Positions 44,640-57,083 of a DNA stretch of 64,000 bases are shown piece by piece. Source of the DNA: Archivesica marissinica (lineage: Eukaryota; Mollusca; Bivalvia; Venerida; Vesicomyidae); contig CM026404.1 of NCBI GenBank assembly GCA_014843695.1, positions 82,440,948 through 82,504,947 of the forward strand, given 5' to 3'. Position numbers and translations under genes: made by a program. The notes below the pieces were generated by a model. The model searched no databases. It saw only the letters and a program-made list of their open reading frames with translations, and had not been told where the DNA came from. Each line of letters begins with the position of its first letter. Position 1 is the first letter of the stretch.

Positions 44640-44775
44640 ACCATATATGCTTGGCCATAAGTTAAGTAAGTTGACAAAGTACCCTCCACTTATGGAAGGA
44701 TCCAGCTTAAAATCAGCTTTTTCAAGCCAAATATGGCCGAGACCGACATATGGTCGGAATATACGGTATTGATGG
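44640..44775 (+). repeat. Dispersed repeat shared with 62095-62215
   Basis: CACTTATGGAAGGATCCAGC, TTAAAATCAGC, TTCAAGCCAAATATGGCC and TATACGGTATT are collinear with CGACTTATGGTAGGATCCAG to GTACGGTATT at 62109-62208. Class unknown, non-coding. Confidence 0.5.
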
Positions 44776-44919
44776 TGGCATCACATGGTGTTTGGTCAAG
44801 TGGTTGCAATCTATGTATTGTTTACAATATCTGTACTTGCCCTGTTAATGAAAGTGTTCTCTGCTACGCTACGAGAATCAAACATTTATATATATATTTG
44901 ATATGTTTATTACTTGCAG

Positions 44920-45055
44920 GCAAGCGTAGGATACAACAGTTAAAGTGGAACTGTAGATATTTCCGTAGGAAGTTACACGAGCGTGGCTACATTATCTATG
45001 GGAACAAAGACTCGCCCGTTATACCACTGCTGCTGTTCATGCCAACAAAACTTGC
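44920..45055 (+). CDS. SPTLC2: SPTLC2 exon G
   Basis: Acceptor TTACTTGCAG (44910-44919), donor GC|GTAAGT (45056). 136 bp complete the Gly and encode [44 protein letters not shown], leaving two bases of Ala. RYFRR-L-E-G-IIYGN-DSPV-PL is the conserved start of the C-terminal domain of SPT subunit 2. The next exon is 7.0 kb away across the largest satellite in the window. Confidence 0.96.
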
Positions 45056-45109
45056 GTAAGTTCTTCTTGTCTACACCGTAGTCTAACTGTGTGATTTATC
45101 TCTTTCACC

Positions 45110-45272
45110 CTCAGAGATGGTACGGTGGTCGCCAGATCAGGCACGTTAGTTTTCTCCAGGTACTCCGATTACCCCCCACTCAAATGACCACATTTACGCT
45201 TTCATCCACGCCAACGAGAGTGATTAATGTGACTTGTTAAAGCTTGTTTCACATTTGTTTAAAATAAATAAC
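45110..45272 (+). mobile_element. SINE family 3, 5'-truncated
   Basis: GAGATGGTACGGTGGTCGCC, AGATCAGGCACGTTAGTTTT, CATCCACGCCAACGAGAGTG, with an AAAATAAATAA tail; head missing. It starts about 55 bp after exon G. Confidence 0.8.
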
Positions 45273-45369
45273 GTTTATACTTTAGCCATTTCCCCTCACA
45301 GCTCATAATTTAAGATCAATGGGTCGATTACATAAACAAAGGTGTCCAACCATTTTGCCCATACCACTT

Positions 45370-45524
45370 GTCAATGTCCATAATGTAAGATGAAACGAAT
45401 CCATTACAGTATAGGCTGTCTGACCCTTTTACCCTTATAGGCAGACCATTTTGTGGAGGATTTAAATATTGATCTTCAACAAAGATACAAAGCCATTCTA
45501 CCTACATCTCACAGTAGATGATTC
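45370..45524. repeat. Diverged monomers at the left edge of the 75-bp satellite
   Basis: GTCCATAATGTAAGATGAAA / CGAATCCATTACAGTATAGG and TTCCATAATGTAAAATGGAC resemble the unit but differ at many positions, as edge copies that escape homogenisation usually do. Confidence 0.6.
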
Positions 45525-48500
45525 CATAATGTAAAATGGACGAGTCCATTACAGAAATATAGGGTAGTTCTACTGTTGCAGTCCACTGCTGAGGATCCAA
45601 TAATTGTTAGATGGACGAGTCCATTACAGAAATATAGGGTAGTTCTACCGGTGCAGTCCACTGCTGAGTATCTAATAATAGTTAGATGGATGAGCCCATT
45701 ACAGAAATATAGGGTAGTTCTACTGTTGCAGTCCACTGCTGAGGATCCAATAATTGTTAGATGGACGAGTCCATTACAGAAATATAGGGTAGTTCTACCG
45801 TTGCAGTCCACTGCTGAGTATCTAATAATAGTTAGATGGATGAGCCCATTACAGAAATATAGGGTAGTTCTACTGTTGCAGTCCACTGCTGAGGATCTAA
45901 TAATAGTTAGATGGATGAGCCCATTACAGAAATATAGGGTAGTTCTACCATTGCAGTCCACTGCTGAGTATCTAATAATAGTTAGATGGACGAGTACATT
46001 ACAGAAATATAGGGTAGTTCTACCGTTGTAGTCCACTGCTGAGTATCTAATAATAGTTAGATGGACGAGTCCATTACAGAAATATAGGGTAGTTCTACCC
46101 TTGCAGTCCACTGCTGAGTATCCAATAATAGTTAGATGGATGAGCCCATTACAGAAATATAGGGTAGTTCTAACCTTGCAGTCCACTGCTGAGGATCCAA
46201 TACTAGTTAGATGGACGAGTCCATTACAGAAATATAGGGTAGTTCTACCATTGCAGTCCACTGCTGAGTATCCAATAATAGTTAGATGAACTAGTCCATT
46301 ACAGAAATATAGGGTAGTTCTACCGTTGCAGTCCACTGCTGAGGATCCAATAATAGTTAGATGAACTAGTCCATTACAGAAATATAGGGTAGTTCTACCG
46401 TTGCAGTCCACTGCTGAGGATCTAATAATAGTTAGATGAACTAGTCCATTACAGAAATATAGGGTAGTTCTACCCTTGCATTCCACTGCTGAGTATCCAA
46501 TATTAGTAAGATGGACGAGTCCATTACAGAAATATAAGGTAGTTCTACCCTTGCAGTCCACTGCTGAGAAACCAATAATAGTTAGATGAACTAGTCCATT
46601 ACAGAAATATAGCGTAGTTCTACCGTTGCAGTCCACTGCTGAGGATCCAATAATAGTAAGATGGACGAGTCCATTACAGAAATATAGGGTAGTTCTACCC
46701 TTGCAGTCCACTGCTGAGGATCTAATAATAGTTAGATGGACGAGTACATTACAGAAATATAGGGTAGTTCTACCGTTGTAGTCCACTGCTGAGAAACCAA
46801 TAATAGTTAGATGGACGAGTCCATTACAGAAATATAGGGTAGTTCTACCGTTGTAGTCCACTGCTGAGGATCCAATAATAGTTAGATGGATGAGCCCATT
46901 ACAGAAACATAGGGTAGTTCTACCGTTGTAGTCCACTGCTGAGAAACCAATAATAGTTAGATGGACGAGTCCATTACAGAAATATAGGGTAGTTCTACCG
47001 TTGTAGTCCACTGCTGAGGATCCAATAATAGTTAGATGGATGAGCCCATTACAGAAATATAGAGTAGTTCTACCGTTGTAGTCCACTGCTGAGGATCCAA
47101 TAATAGTTAGATGGACGAGCCCATTACAGAAATATATGGTAGTTCTACCGTTGCAGTCCACTGCTGAGTATCTAATAATAGTTAGATGGACGAGTCCATT
47201 ACAGAAATATAGGGTAGTTCTACCCTTGCAGTCCACTGCTGAGGATCTAATAATAGTTAGATGGACGAGTCCATTACAGAAATATAGGGTAGTTCTACCC
47301 TTGCAGTCCACTGCTGAGTATCTAATAATAGTTAGATGGACGAATCCATTACAGAAATATAGGGTAGTTCTACCCTTTGCAGTCCACTGCTGAGGATCTA
47401 ATAATAGTTAGATGGACGAGTCCATTACAGAAATATAGGGTAGTTCTACCGTTGCAGTCCACTGCTGAGTATCTAATAATAGTTAGATGGACGAGTCCAT
47501 TACAGAAATATAGGGTAGTTCTACCCTTGCATTCCACTGCTGAGTATCCAATAATAGTTAGATGAACGAGTACATTACAGAAATATAGGGTAGTTCTACC
47601 GTTGCAGTCCACTGCTGAGTATCCAATAATAGTTAGATGAACGAGTCCATTACAGAAATATAGGGTAGTTCTACCCTTGCAGTCCACTGCTGAGTATCCA
47701 ATAATAGTTAGATGAACGAGTACATTACAGAAATATAGGGTAGTTCTACCGTTGCAGTCCACTGCTGAGTATCCAATAATAGTTAGATGAACGAGTCCAT
47801 TACAGAAATATAGGGTAGTTCTACCCTTGCAGTCCACTGCTGAGTATCCAATAATAGTTAGATGAACGAGTACATTACAGAAATATAGGGTAGTTCTACC
47901 GTTGCAGTCCACTGCTGAGTATCCAATAATAGTTAGATGAACGAGTCCATTACAGAAATATAGGGTAGTTCTACCCTTGCAGTCCACTGCTGAGTATCCA
48001 ATAATAGTTAGATGGATGAGCCCATTACAGAAATATAGGGTAGTTCTACCGTTGTAGTCCACTGCTGAGGATCCAATAATAGTTAGATGGATGAGCCCAT
48101 TACAGAAATATAGGGTAGTTCTACCGTTGTAGTCCACTGCTGAGGATCCAATAATAGTTAGATGGACGAGCCCATTACAGAAATATAGGGTAGTTCTACA
48201 GTTGCAGTCCACTGCTGAGTATCTAATAATAGTTAGATGGACGAATCCATTACAGAAATATAGGGTAGTTCTACCCTTGCAGTCCACTGCTGAGGATCTA
48301 ATAATAGTTAGATGGACGAGTCCATTACAGAAATATAGGGTAGTTCTACCGTTGCAGTCCACTGCTGAGTATCTAATAATAGTTAGATGGACGAGTCCAT
48401 TACAGAAATATAGGGTAGTTCTACCCTTGCATTCCACTGCTGAGTATCCAATAATAGTTAGATGAACGAGTACATTACAGAAATATAGGGTAGTTCTACC

Positions 48501-51500
48501 GTTGCAGTCCACTGCTGAGTATCCAATAATAGTTAGATGAACGAGTCCATTACAGAAATATAGGGTAGTTCTACCCTTGCAGTCCACTGCTGAGTATCCA
48601 ATAATAGTTAGATGAACGAGTCCATTACAGAAATATAGGGTAGTTCTACCCTTGCAGTCCACTGCTGAGGATCTAATAATAGTTAGATGGACGAGTACAT
48701 TACAGAAATATAGGGTAGTTCTACCGTTGTAGTCCACTGCTGAGAAACCAATAATAGTTAGATGGACGAGTCCATTACAGAAATATAGGGTAGTTCTACC
48801 GTTTTAGTCCACTGCTGAGGATCCAATAATAGTTAGATGGATGAGCCCATTACAGAAATATAGGGTAGTTCTACCGTTGTAGTCCACTGCTGAGAAACCA
48901 ATAATAGTTAGATGGACGAGTCCATTACAGAAATATAGGGTAGTTCTACCGTTGTAGTCCACTGCTGAGGATCCAATAATAGTTAGATGGATGAGCCCAT
49001 TACAGAAATATAGGGTAGTTCTACCGTTGCAGTCCACTGCTGAGGATCTAATAATAGTTAGATGGACGAGTACATTACAGAAATATAGGGTAGTTCTACC
49101 GTTGTAGTCCACTGCTGAGAAACCAATAATAGTTAGATGGACGAGTCCATTACAGAAATATAGGGTAGTTCTACCGTTGTAGTCCACTGCTGAGGATCCA
49201 ATAATAGTTAGATGGATGAGCCCATTACAGAAATATAGGGTAGTTCTACCGTTGTAGTCCACTGCTGAGAAACCAATAATAGTTAGATGGATGAGCCCAT
49301 TACAGAAATATAGGGTAGTTCTACCGTTGTAGTCCACTGCTGAGGATCCAATAATAGTTAGATGGATGAGCCCATTACAGAAATATAGGGTAGTTCTACC
49401 GTTGTAGTCCACTGCTGAGGATCCAATAATAGTTAGATGGATGAGCCCATTACAGAAATATAGGGTAGTTCTACCGTTGCAGTCCACTGCTGAGTATCTA
49501 ATAATAGTTAGATGGACGAATCCATTACAGAAATATAGGGTAGTTCTACCCTTGCAGTCCACTGCTGAGTATCTAATAATAGTTAGATGGACGAGTCCAT
49601 TACAGAAATATAGGGTAGTTCTACCCTTGCAGTCCACTGCTGAGTATCCAATAATAGTTAGATGAACGAGTCCATTACAGAAATATAGGGTAGTTCTACC
49701 GTTGCAGTCCACTGCTGAGTATCCAATAATAGTTAGATGAACGAGTCCATTACAGAAATATAGGGTAGTTCTACCCTTGCAGTCCACTGCTGAGTATCCA
49801 ATAATAGTTAGATGGATGAGCCCATTACAGAAATATAGGGTAGTTCTACCGTTGCAGTCCACTGCTGAGGATCCAATAATAGTTAGATGAACTAGTCCAT
49901 TACAGAAATATAGGGTAGTATTACCGTTGCAGTCCACTGCTGAGGATCCAATAATAGTTAGATGAACTAGTCCATTACAGAAATATAGGGTAGTTCTACC
50001 CTTGCATTCCACTGCTGAGTATCCAATAATAGTAAGATGGACGAGTCCATTACAGAAATATAGGGTAGTTCTACCATTGTAGTCCACTGCTGAGGATCCA
50101 ATAATAGTTAGATGGATGAGCCCATTACAGAAATATAGGGTAGTTCTACCGTTGTAGTCCACTGCTGAGGATCTAATAATAGTTAGATGGACGAGTCCAT
50201 TACAGAAATATAGGGTAGTTCTACCGTTGTAGTCCACTGCTGAGGATCTAATAATAGTTAGATGAACTAGTCCATTACAGAAATATAGGGTAGTTCTACC
50301 CTTGCATTCCACTGCTGAGTAGCCAATAATAGTAAGATGGACGAGTCCATTACAGAAATATAGGGTAGTTCTACCATTGTAGTCCACTGCTGAGGATCCA
50401 ATAATAGTTAGATGGATGAGCCCATTACAGAAATATAGGGTAGTTCTACCGTTGTAGTCCACTGCTGAGGATCTAATAATAGTTAGATGGACGAGTCCAT
50501 TACAGAAATATAGGGTAGTTCTACCGTTGTAGTCCACTGCTGAGGATCTAATAATAGTTAGATGGACGAGTCCATTACAGAAATATAGGGTAGTTCTACC
50601 CTTGCAGTCCACTGCTGAGGATCTAATAATAGTTAGATGGACGAGTCCATTACAGAAATATAGGGTAGTTCTACCGTTGCAGTCCACTGCTGAGTATCTA
50701 ATAATAGTTAGATGGACGAGTCCATTACAGAAATATAGGGTAGTTCTACCCTTGCAGTCCACTGCTGAGTATCCAATAATAGTTAGATGGACGAGTACAT
50801 TACAGAAATATAGGGTAGTTCTACCCTTGCAGTCCACTGCTGAGTATCCAATAATAGTTAGATGGATGAGCCCATTACAGAAATATAGGGTAGTTCTAAC
50901 CTTGCAGTCCACTGCTGAGGATCCAATAATAGTTAGATGGACGAGTCCATTACAGAAATATAGGGTAGTTCTACCCTTGCAGTCCACTGCTGAGTATCCA
51001 ATAATAGTTAGATGAACTAGTCCATTACAGAAATATAGGGTAGTTCTACCGTTGCAGTCCACTGCTGAGGATCCAATAATAGTTAGATGAACTAGTCCAT
51101 TACAGAAATATAGGGTAGTTCTACCGTTGCAGTCCACTGCTGAGGATCCAATAATAGTTAGATGAACTAGTCCATTACAGAAATATAGGGTAGTTCTACC
51201 GTTGCAGTCCACTGCTGAGGATCCAATAATAGTTAGATGAACTAGTCCATTACAGAAATATAGGGTAGTTCTACCGTTGCAGTCCACTGCTGAGGATCCA
51301 ATAATAGTTAGATGAACTAGTCCATTACAGAAATATAGGGTAGTTCTACCGTTGCAGTCCACTGCTGAGGATCCAATAATAGTTAGATGAACTAGTCCAT
51401 TACAGAAATATAGGGTAGTTCTACCCTTGCATTCCACTGCTGAGTATCCAATAATAGTAAGATGGACGAGTCCATTACAGAAATATAGGGTAGTTCTACC

Positions 51501-51705
51501 CTTGCAGTCCACTGCTGAGTATCTAATAATAGTTAGATGGACGAGTCCATTACAGAAATACAGGGTAGTTCTAACCTTGCAGTCCACTGCTGAGGATCCA
51601 ATAATAGTTAGATGGACGAGTACATTACAGAAATATAGGGTAGTTCTACCCTTGCAGTCCACTGCTGAGGATCCAATAATAGTTAGATGGATGAGTCCAT
51701 TACAG
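45525..51705. repeat. 75-bp satellite, ~82 copies, 6.2 kb
   Basis: The unit is CCATTACAGAAATATAGGGT, AGTTCTACCGTTGCAGTCCA, CTGCTGAGGATCCAATAATA, GTTAGATGGACGAGT. Length is strictly kept (one extra base near 47374), so minus-strand open frames of 600, 455 and 952 codons span it; they encode only a 25-residue repeat (VDCNGRTTLYFCNGLVHLTI, IGSSA) and have no independent gene features. Variants occur in higher-order runs, for example alternating CCCTTGCAG/CCGTTGCAG pairs at 47540-48000, repeated at 48440-48600. It fills the intron between exons G and H. Confidence 0.98.
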
Positions 51706-51714
51706 GGGTACTAG

Positions 51715-52055
51715 GATGAAAGTGATAGTAGGTTCGAATCCCACAGGGGTGTCAAATTCTTTCAAGTGAGGGAGCTATCCATCTGGGATAGTAGTTTCGA
51801 ATCCCACAGGGGCATCAAATTCTTTGAAATTTCAAGTGAGGAAGCTATCCATCTGGCTTGCGGAAGGTGGATGGTTCTACCTGGATGCCCGTCCATGCCT
51901 GAAGTACTGCTGTGTCTTCCTCCATCAATAATAGCTGAAGAGTCGCCTGAAATACTGCTTGTAGGGGCACCCTGTGTCTTCCGCCATCAATAATATCTGA
52001 AGAGTCGCCATATAACCTCAGCTGTCGGTGTGACTTTAAACCCAAAATCAAACAA
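51715..52055 (+). mobile_element. SINE family 4, partially duplicated fragment
   Basis: GGTTCGAATCCCACAGGGGT, GAAGCTATCCATCTGGCTTG, GGTTCTACCTGGATGCCCG, then AATAATAGCTGAAGAGTCGC duplicated as ATCAATAATATCTGAAGAGT, and GTGACTTTAAACCC. It ends about 35 bp before exon H. Confidence 0.75.
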
Positions 52056-52090
52056 ACAAAATGAACATAGTTTCTAATGTCGTGTTTCAG

Positions 52091-52220
52091 TGCCTTCAGT
52101 AGGGAGTGTAGGAGTAGGTGTCTGGGTGCAGTTGTTGTTGGCTTTCCTGCTACGCCTATTACCAAAACACGAGCAAGATTCTGTCTGTCCGCGGCTCACA
52201 CCAAAGAAGATATTGATGAG
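52091..52220 (+). CDS. SPTLC2: SPTLC2 exon H
   Basis: Acceptor GTGTTTCAG (52082-52090), donor GAG|GTATGT (52221). 130 bp: T completes Ala, then 43 codons including [41 protein letters not shown] and [11 protein letters not shown] are the most conserved C-terminal blocks of the family, where the arginine region contacts the substrate carboxylate in alpha-oxoamine synthases. Phase 0 exit to exon I. Confidence 0.97.
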
Positions 52221-52298
52221 GTATGTTACATGTAAATGTGGTAGGTAGATTAATTTTCTGTATTGCGTGTTCTTATTACCGTATGTATTAAAAATAGG

Positions 52299-52435
52299 GA
52301 TGGGACCGAATATCCGAATACCTGACCGAATATCCGAATACCTGACCGAATATCCGAATACCTGACTGAATATCCGAATACCTGACCGAATATTCGAATC
52401 CTGTTTCAGTATTCGAATACAAAAAAAGAAATTTA
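52299..52435. repeat. hAT-like MITE end with 20-bp tandem repeat
   Basis: TAGGGATGGGACCGAATATC is followed by GACCGAATATCCGAATACCT in about four copies, then ATTCGAATAC. The start resembles the ends of the element at 52935-53366. Confidence 0.65.
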
Positions 52436-52934
52436 TTTTCAGTTTTTGTTTTAATATTGGTTATTTCAGGTTATTTCAATCCATAAACTCTGATTCACAC
52501 TTCCTTGGGTGTTTGTTTAAATGCGAAAACTTGGCCACCTGTTCCTAATCTCACGCACCCTCCGGCGTCTTGACATTTTGTACAAGGTGTTGTTTTAGAA
52601 GCATTAATTAAATCCATGTCAATAGAAGCCAATTTCATGCGGTTTAAAATACACATACATGCGTGTACCGGTGAATAGAGGACAGGTTGGAAAATACACG
52701 CATATACCGGTGAATAGAGGACAGGTTAAAACTTGCTTTGCAATCGTTGTAAAATAAATAAAGTTTAAACAGGTTTACTGTCAAGCGGCCTACGTTTAGA
52801 GGTTATGTGGCTATAAAAGCTTTATGTGGCTAGAAATTCTGTTTATGTGGCAATAGAGAACAATGGGAATAGCCATTTAAGTATACAATTTGGGGTACAT
52901 TCGTCCTTGTAGATATTACCCCATCAATCATAAT

Positions 52935-53366
52935 TAGGGATGGCAACGAATGGTGATTGTGATATTCGAATATTCGGATGTTCTTCAGAACGAATATTCG
53001 AATATTCGCAAATTTCTCCAACTTTCGATTTCCACTACAGTTAGTACCTGTAAAACAAATGCTTCTCAGTTTGTGTCCCGTCAAATAGACTGCATTAATC
53101 AATTAGTGACCCCTGTAAGGTGTGAACAACATGTCATCACCCTCCTTTGTTATTTGGAGCCAAATCGCGATGACATTTCGCACCTTCGGGCACGCATTGG
53201 GTCATTCTTTGTTTTCGAAACTTAATTGATTGAAATTTAAACAAACATATATATCCTTTTAAGTTATGATTTAACTGCAATTGATTAAAATTTTATTTGA
53301 ATTTTTTTTTTAATATTCGAATATGGTTTTAATATTCGAATATTCGAACATTCGTTGCCATCCCTA
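52935..53366. mobile_element. hAT-type MITE with perfect 8-bp target duplication
   Basis: Terminal inverted repeats TAGGGATGGCAACGAATG (left) and CATTCGTTGCCATCCCTA (right). The 8-bp duplication ATCATAAT is perfect (52927-52934 and 53367-53374), the length characteristic of hAT elements. The interior has multiple ATTCGAATATTCG palindromes. No coding capacity; in the intron between exons H and I. Confidence 0.93.
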
Positions 53367-53536
53367 ATCATAATACATATTACAAATCAATGTCCCAGGG
53401 TAGACAAGACATAAGCATCTGCATACAGTGCATTTCAATTAAATTTGGATGCAAGATTAAATGTTGGACTAAATGTTGGACAAGTTCTAACAGTATTATG
53501 GGCAAAATACTTCATTTGACCAATATTGTATGGTTA

Positions 53537-53690
53537 TATGAAAAGTTGGCAGTTTCTTACAGAGGTTGCACCAAGTACTTGTTAACAGCTGGAGCCTGCC
53601 CAGAAAAGGTGTCGTTAGGTAAACTGCCCACCGGCGATATAGCCCAAAATGGTGCTGATGCAGGCGTAAAATCCGAAATATAACATAACT
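53537..53690 (+). mobile_element. SINE family 1, 3' part
   Basis: AAAAGTTGGCAGTTTCTTAC through GATGCAGGCGTAAAATCCGA and AATATAACATAAC. It joins directly to a SINE family 2 3' fragment. Confidence 0.85.
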
Positions 53691-53805
53691 CTCCCTCATG
53701 ACGATGGATTCCATCAGGAATGAGGTTTCGAGAGCGATTAATATAACGTTGTAAAACTTGTTTCACAATCGAGCTAAAATAAATCTGTATAAACTAACAA
53801 TACTG
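53691..53805 (+). mobile_element. SINE family 2, 3' part fused to family 1
   Basis: CTCCCTCATGACGATGGATT, CCATCAGGAATGAGGTTTCG, AAATAAATCTGTATAAACTA. There is no spacer from the preceding family 1 tail. Confidence 0.85.
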
Positions 53806-53832
53806 CATACTCAATATTATCAATAATCAATA

Positions 53833-56713
53833 TGTATCAACACCAAGTAACTGACATGCACTGGTGCACCCATTCAACACCAAGTAACTGACATGCACTG
53901 GTGCACCCATTCAACACCAAGTAACTGACATGGACTGGTGCACCCATTCAACACCAAGTAACTGACATGGACTGGTGCACCCATTCAACACCAAGTAGCT
54001 GACATGGACTGGTGCACCCATTCAACACCAAGTAACTAACATGGACTGGTGCACCCATTCAACACCAAGTAACTAACATGGACTGGTGCACCCATTCAAC
54101 ACCAAGTACTGACATGGACTGGTACACCCATTCACACCAAGTAACTGACATGGACTGGTGCACCCATTCAACACCAAGTAACTGACATGGACTGGTGCAC
54201 CCATTCATCACCAAGTAACTGACATGCACTGGTGCACCCATTCAACACCAAGTAACTGACATGGACTGGTGCACCCATTCAACACCAAGTAACTGACATG
54301 CACTGGTGCACCCATTCAACACCAAGTAACTGACATGGACTGGTGCACCCATTCAACACCAAGTAACTGACATGGACTGGTGCACCCATTCAACACCAAG
54401 TAACTAACATGGACTGGTGCACCCATTCAACACCAAGTAACTGACATGGACTGGTACACCCATTCAACACCAAGTAACTGACATGCACTGGTGCACCCAT
54501 TCAACACCAAGTAACTGACATGGACTGGTGCACCCATTCATCACCAAGTAACTGACATGCACTGGTGCACCCATTCAACACCAAGTAACTGACATGGACT
54601 GGTGCACCCATTCAACACCAAGTAACTGACATGCACTGGTGCACCCATTCAACACCAAGTAACTGACATGCACTGGTGCACCCATTCAACACCAAGTAAC
54701 TGACATGCACTGGTGCACCCATTCAACACCAAGTAACTGACATGCACTGGTGCACCCATTCAACACCAAGTAACTGACATGCACTGGTGCACCCATTCAA
54801 CACCAAGTAACTGACATGCACTGGTGCACCCATTCAACACCAAGTAACTGACATGGACTGGTGCACCCATTCAACACCAAGTAACTGACATGGACTGGTG
54901 CACCCATTCAACACCAAGTAACTGACATGCACTGGTTCACCCATTCAACACCAAGTAACTGACATGCACTGGTGCACCCATTCAACACCAAGTAACTGAC
55001 ATGGACTGGTGCACCCATTCATCATCAAGTAACTGACATGCACTGGTACACCCATTCAACACCAAGTAACTGACATGGACTGGTGCACCCATTCAACACC
55101 AAGTAACTGACATGCACTGGTGCACCCATTCAACACCAAGTAACTGATGTGGACTGGTGCACCCATTCAACACCAAGTAACTGACATGCACTGGTGCACC
55201 CATTCAACACCAAGTAACTGATGTGGACTGGTGCACCCATTCAACACCAAGTAACTGACATGCACTGGTGCACCCATTCAACACCAAGTAACTGACATGG
55301 ACTGGTGCACCCATTCAACACCAAGTAACTGACATGGACTGGTGCACCCATCCAACACCAAGTAACTGACATGGACTGGTGCCCATCCAACACCAAGTAA
55401 CTGACATGGACTGGTGCACCCATCCAACACCAAGTAACTGACATGGACTGGTGCACCCATTCAACACCAAGTAACTGACATGGACTGGTGCACCCATTCA
55501 ACACCAAGTAACTGACATGGACTGGTGCACCCATTCAACACCAAGTAACTGACATGCACTGGTGCACCCATTCAACACCAAGTAACTGACATGCACTGGT
55601 GCACCCATTCAACACCAAGTAACTGACATGGACTGGTGCACCCATTCAACACCAAGTAACTGACATGGACTGGTGCACCCATTCAACACCAAGTAGCTGA
55701 CATGGACTGGTGCACCCATTCAACACCAAGTAACTGACATGGACTGGTGCACCCATTCAACACCAAGTAACTAACATGGACTGGTGCACCCATTCAACAC
55801 CAAGTAACTAACATGGACTGGTGCACCTATTCAACACCAAGTAACTGACATGGACTGGTACACCCATTCAACACCAAGTAACTGACATGCACTGGTGCAC
55901 CCATTCAACACCAAGTAACTGACATGGACTTGTGCACCCATTCATCACCAAGTAACTGACATGCACTGGTGCACCCATTCAACACCAAGTAACTGACATG
56001 CACTGGTGCACCCATTCAACACCAAGTAACTGACATGCACTGGTGCACCCATTCAACACCAAGTAACTGACATGCACTGGTGCACCCATTCAACACCAAG
56101 TAACTGACATGCACTGGTGCACCCATTCAACACCAAGTAACTGACATGCACTGGTGCACCCATTCAACACCAAGTAACTGACATGCACTGGTGCACCCAT
56201 TCAACACCAAGTAACTGACATGCACTGGTGCACCCATTCAACACCAAGTAACTGACATGCACTGGTGCACCCATTCAACACCAAGTAACTGACATGCACT
56301 GGTGCACCCATTCAACACCAAGTAACTGACATGGACTGGTGCACCCATTCAACACCAAGTAACTGACATGGACTGGTGCACCCATTCAACACCAAGTAAC
56401 TGACATGGACTGGTGCACCCATTCAACACCAAGTAACTGACATGGACTGGTGCACCCATTCAACACCCAAGTAACTGACATGCACTGGTGCACCCATTCA
56501 ACACCAAGTAACTGACATGCACTGGTGCACCCATTCAACACCAAGTAACTGACATGCACTGGTGCACCCATTCAACACCAAGTAACTGACATGGACTGGT
56601 GTACCCATTCAACACCAAGTAACTGACATGCACTGGTGCACCCATTCAACACCAAGTAACTGACATGCACTGGTGCACCCATTCAACACCAAGTAACTGA
56701 CGTGGACTGGTGC
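53833..56713. repeat. 37-bp satellite, ~78 copies
   Basis: The unit is CCCATTCAACACCAAGTAAC followed by TGACATGGACTGGTGCA; GGACTGG and GCACTGG variants are mixed. It equals the terminal 34 bp of the family A MITE plus GCA. Minus-strand short frames are artefacts. Confidence 0.97.
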
Positions 56714-56927
56714 ATGATATTTTTAGACCAATAAATTAATAATAAAATTAAATTTGGTCAAATTTTTTTTATCAAAAATGGGTAAATTTGTCTAAAAATA
56801 GTAATATTACTAACAAAAAGTGAAGATCCTGAGGAGACGGTTCGCTATGAGTGCAGATCCTCATAACGAGCCGTCTCAACTGGATTTACACTGTAAGCGT
56901 ATTTAGAGGTCTGTAGTGTTGAAAAGG
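53833..56927. mobile_element. TTAA MITE, family A, with one end amplified into a satellite
   Basis: The right side (56714-56927) is the normal family A interior in reverse orientation, with the GAGCCGTCTCAACTGGAT palindrome region, ending GTAGTGTTGAAAAGG before TTAA (56928-56931). The left terminal segment (CCCATTCAACACCAAGTAAC, TGACATGGACTGGT) is present about 78 times instead of once. The left boundary is decayed and has no clear TTAA. Confidence 0.85.
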
Positions 56928-56984
56928 TTAAATGGACCAAGATCTATCTTCCTATCGTCTGTGCAATAATTATGTGTACTTCAG

Positions 56985-57083
56985 GCATTGAAGATTATTG
57001 AGGAAGTTGGCGATCTGATCCGGCTGAGATATTCTAAGCTTCCTGTGCCGGATTTTGATGAGAAGGATATCCAGCTTGTGCAA
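56985..57083 (+). CDS. SPTLC2: SPTLC2 exon I (last coding exon)
   Basis: Acceptor TGTACTTCAG (56975-56984), donor CAA|GTAAGT (57084). 99 bp encode ALKIIEEVGDLIRLRYSKLP, VPDFDEKDIQLVQ. ALK-I-EVGDL--L-YS is the conserved C-terminal helix of SPT subunit 2. Phase 0 on both sides. Splicing to TGA at 58006 would end the protein at Gln. The exon frame also stays open through the donor for about 109 more codons to 57410, because the following sequence is an in-frame 102-bp tandem repeat that repeats the donor. Confidence 0.94.

Noticed and set aside
48804..51662. 952-codon minus-strand frame (with 600- and 455-codon neighbours) as a giant repeat protein gene
   Set aside because: The frame is only the 75-bp satellite read through; period divisible by three, no unique N- or C-terminal domain, and plus-strand frames open as well.
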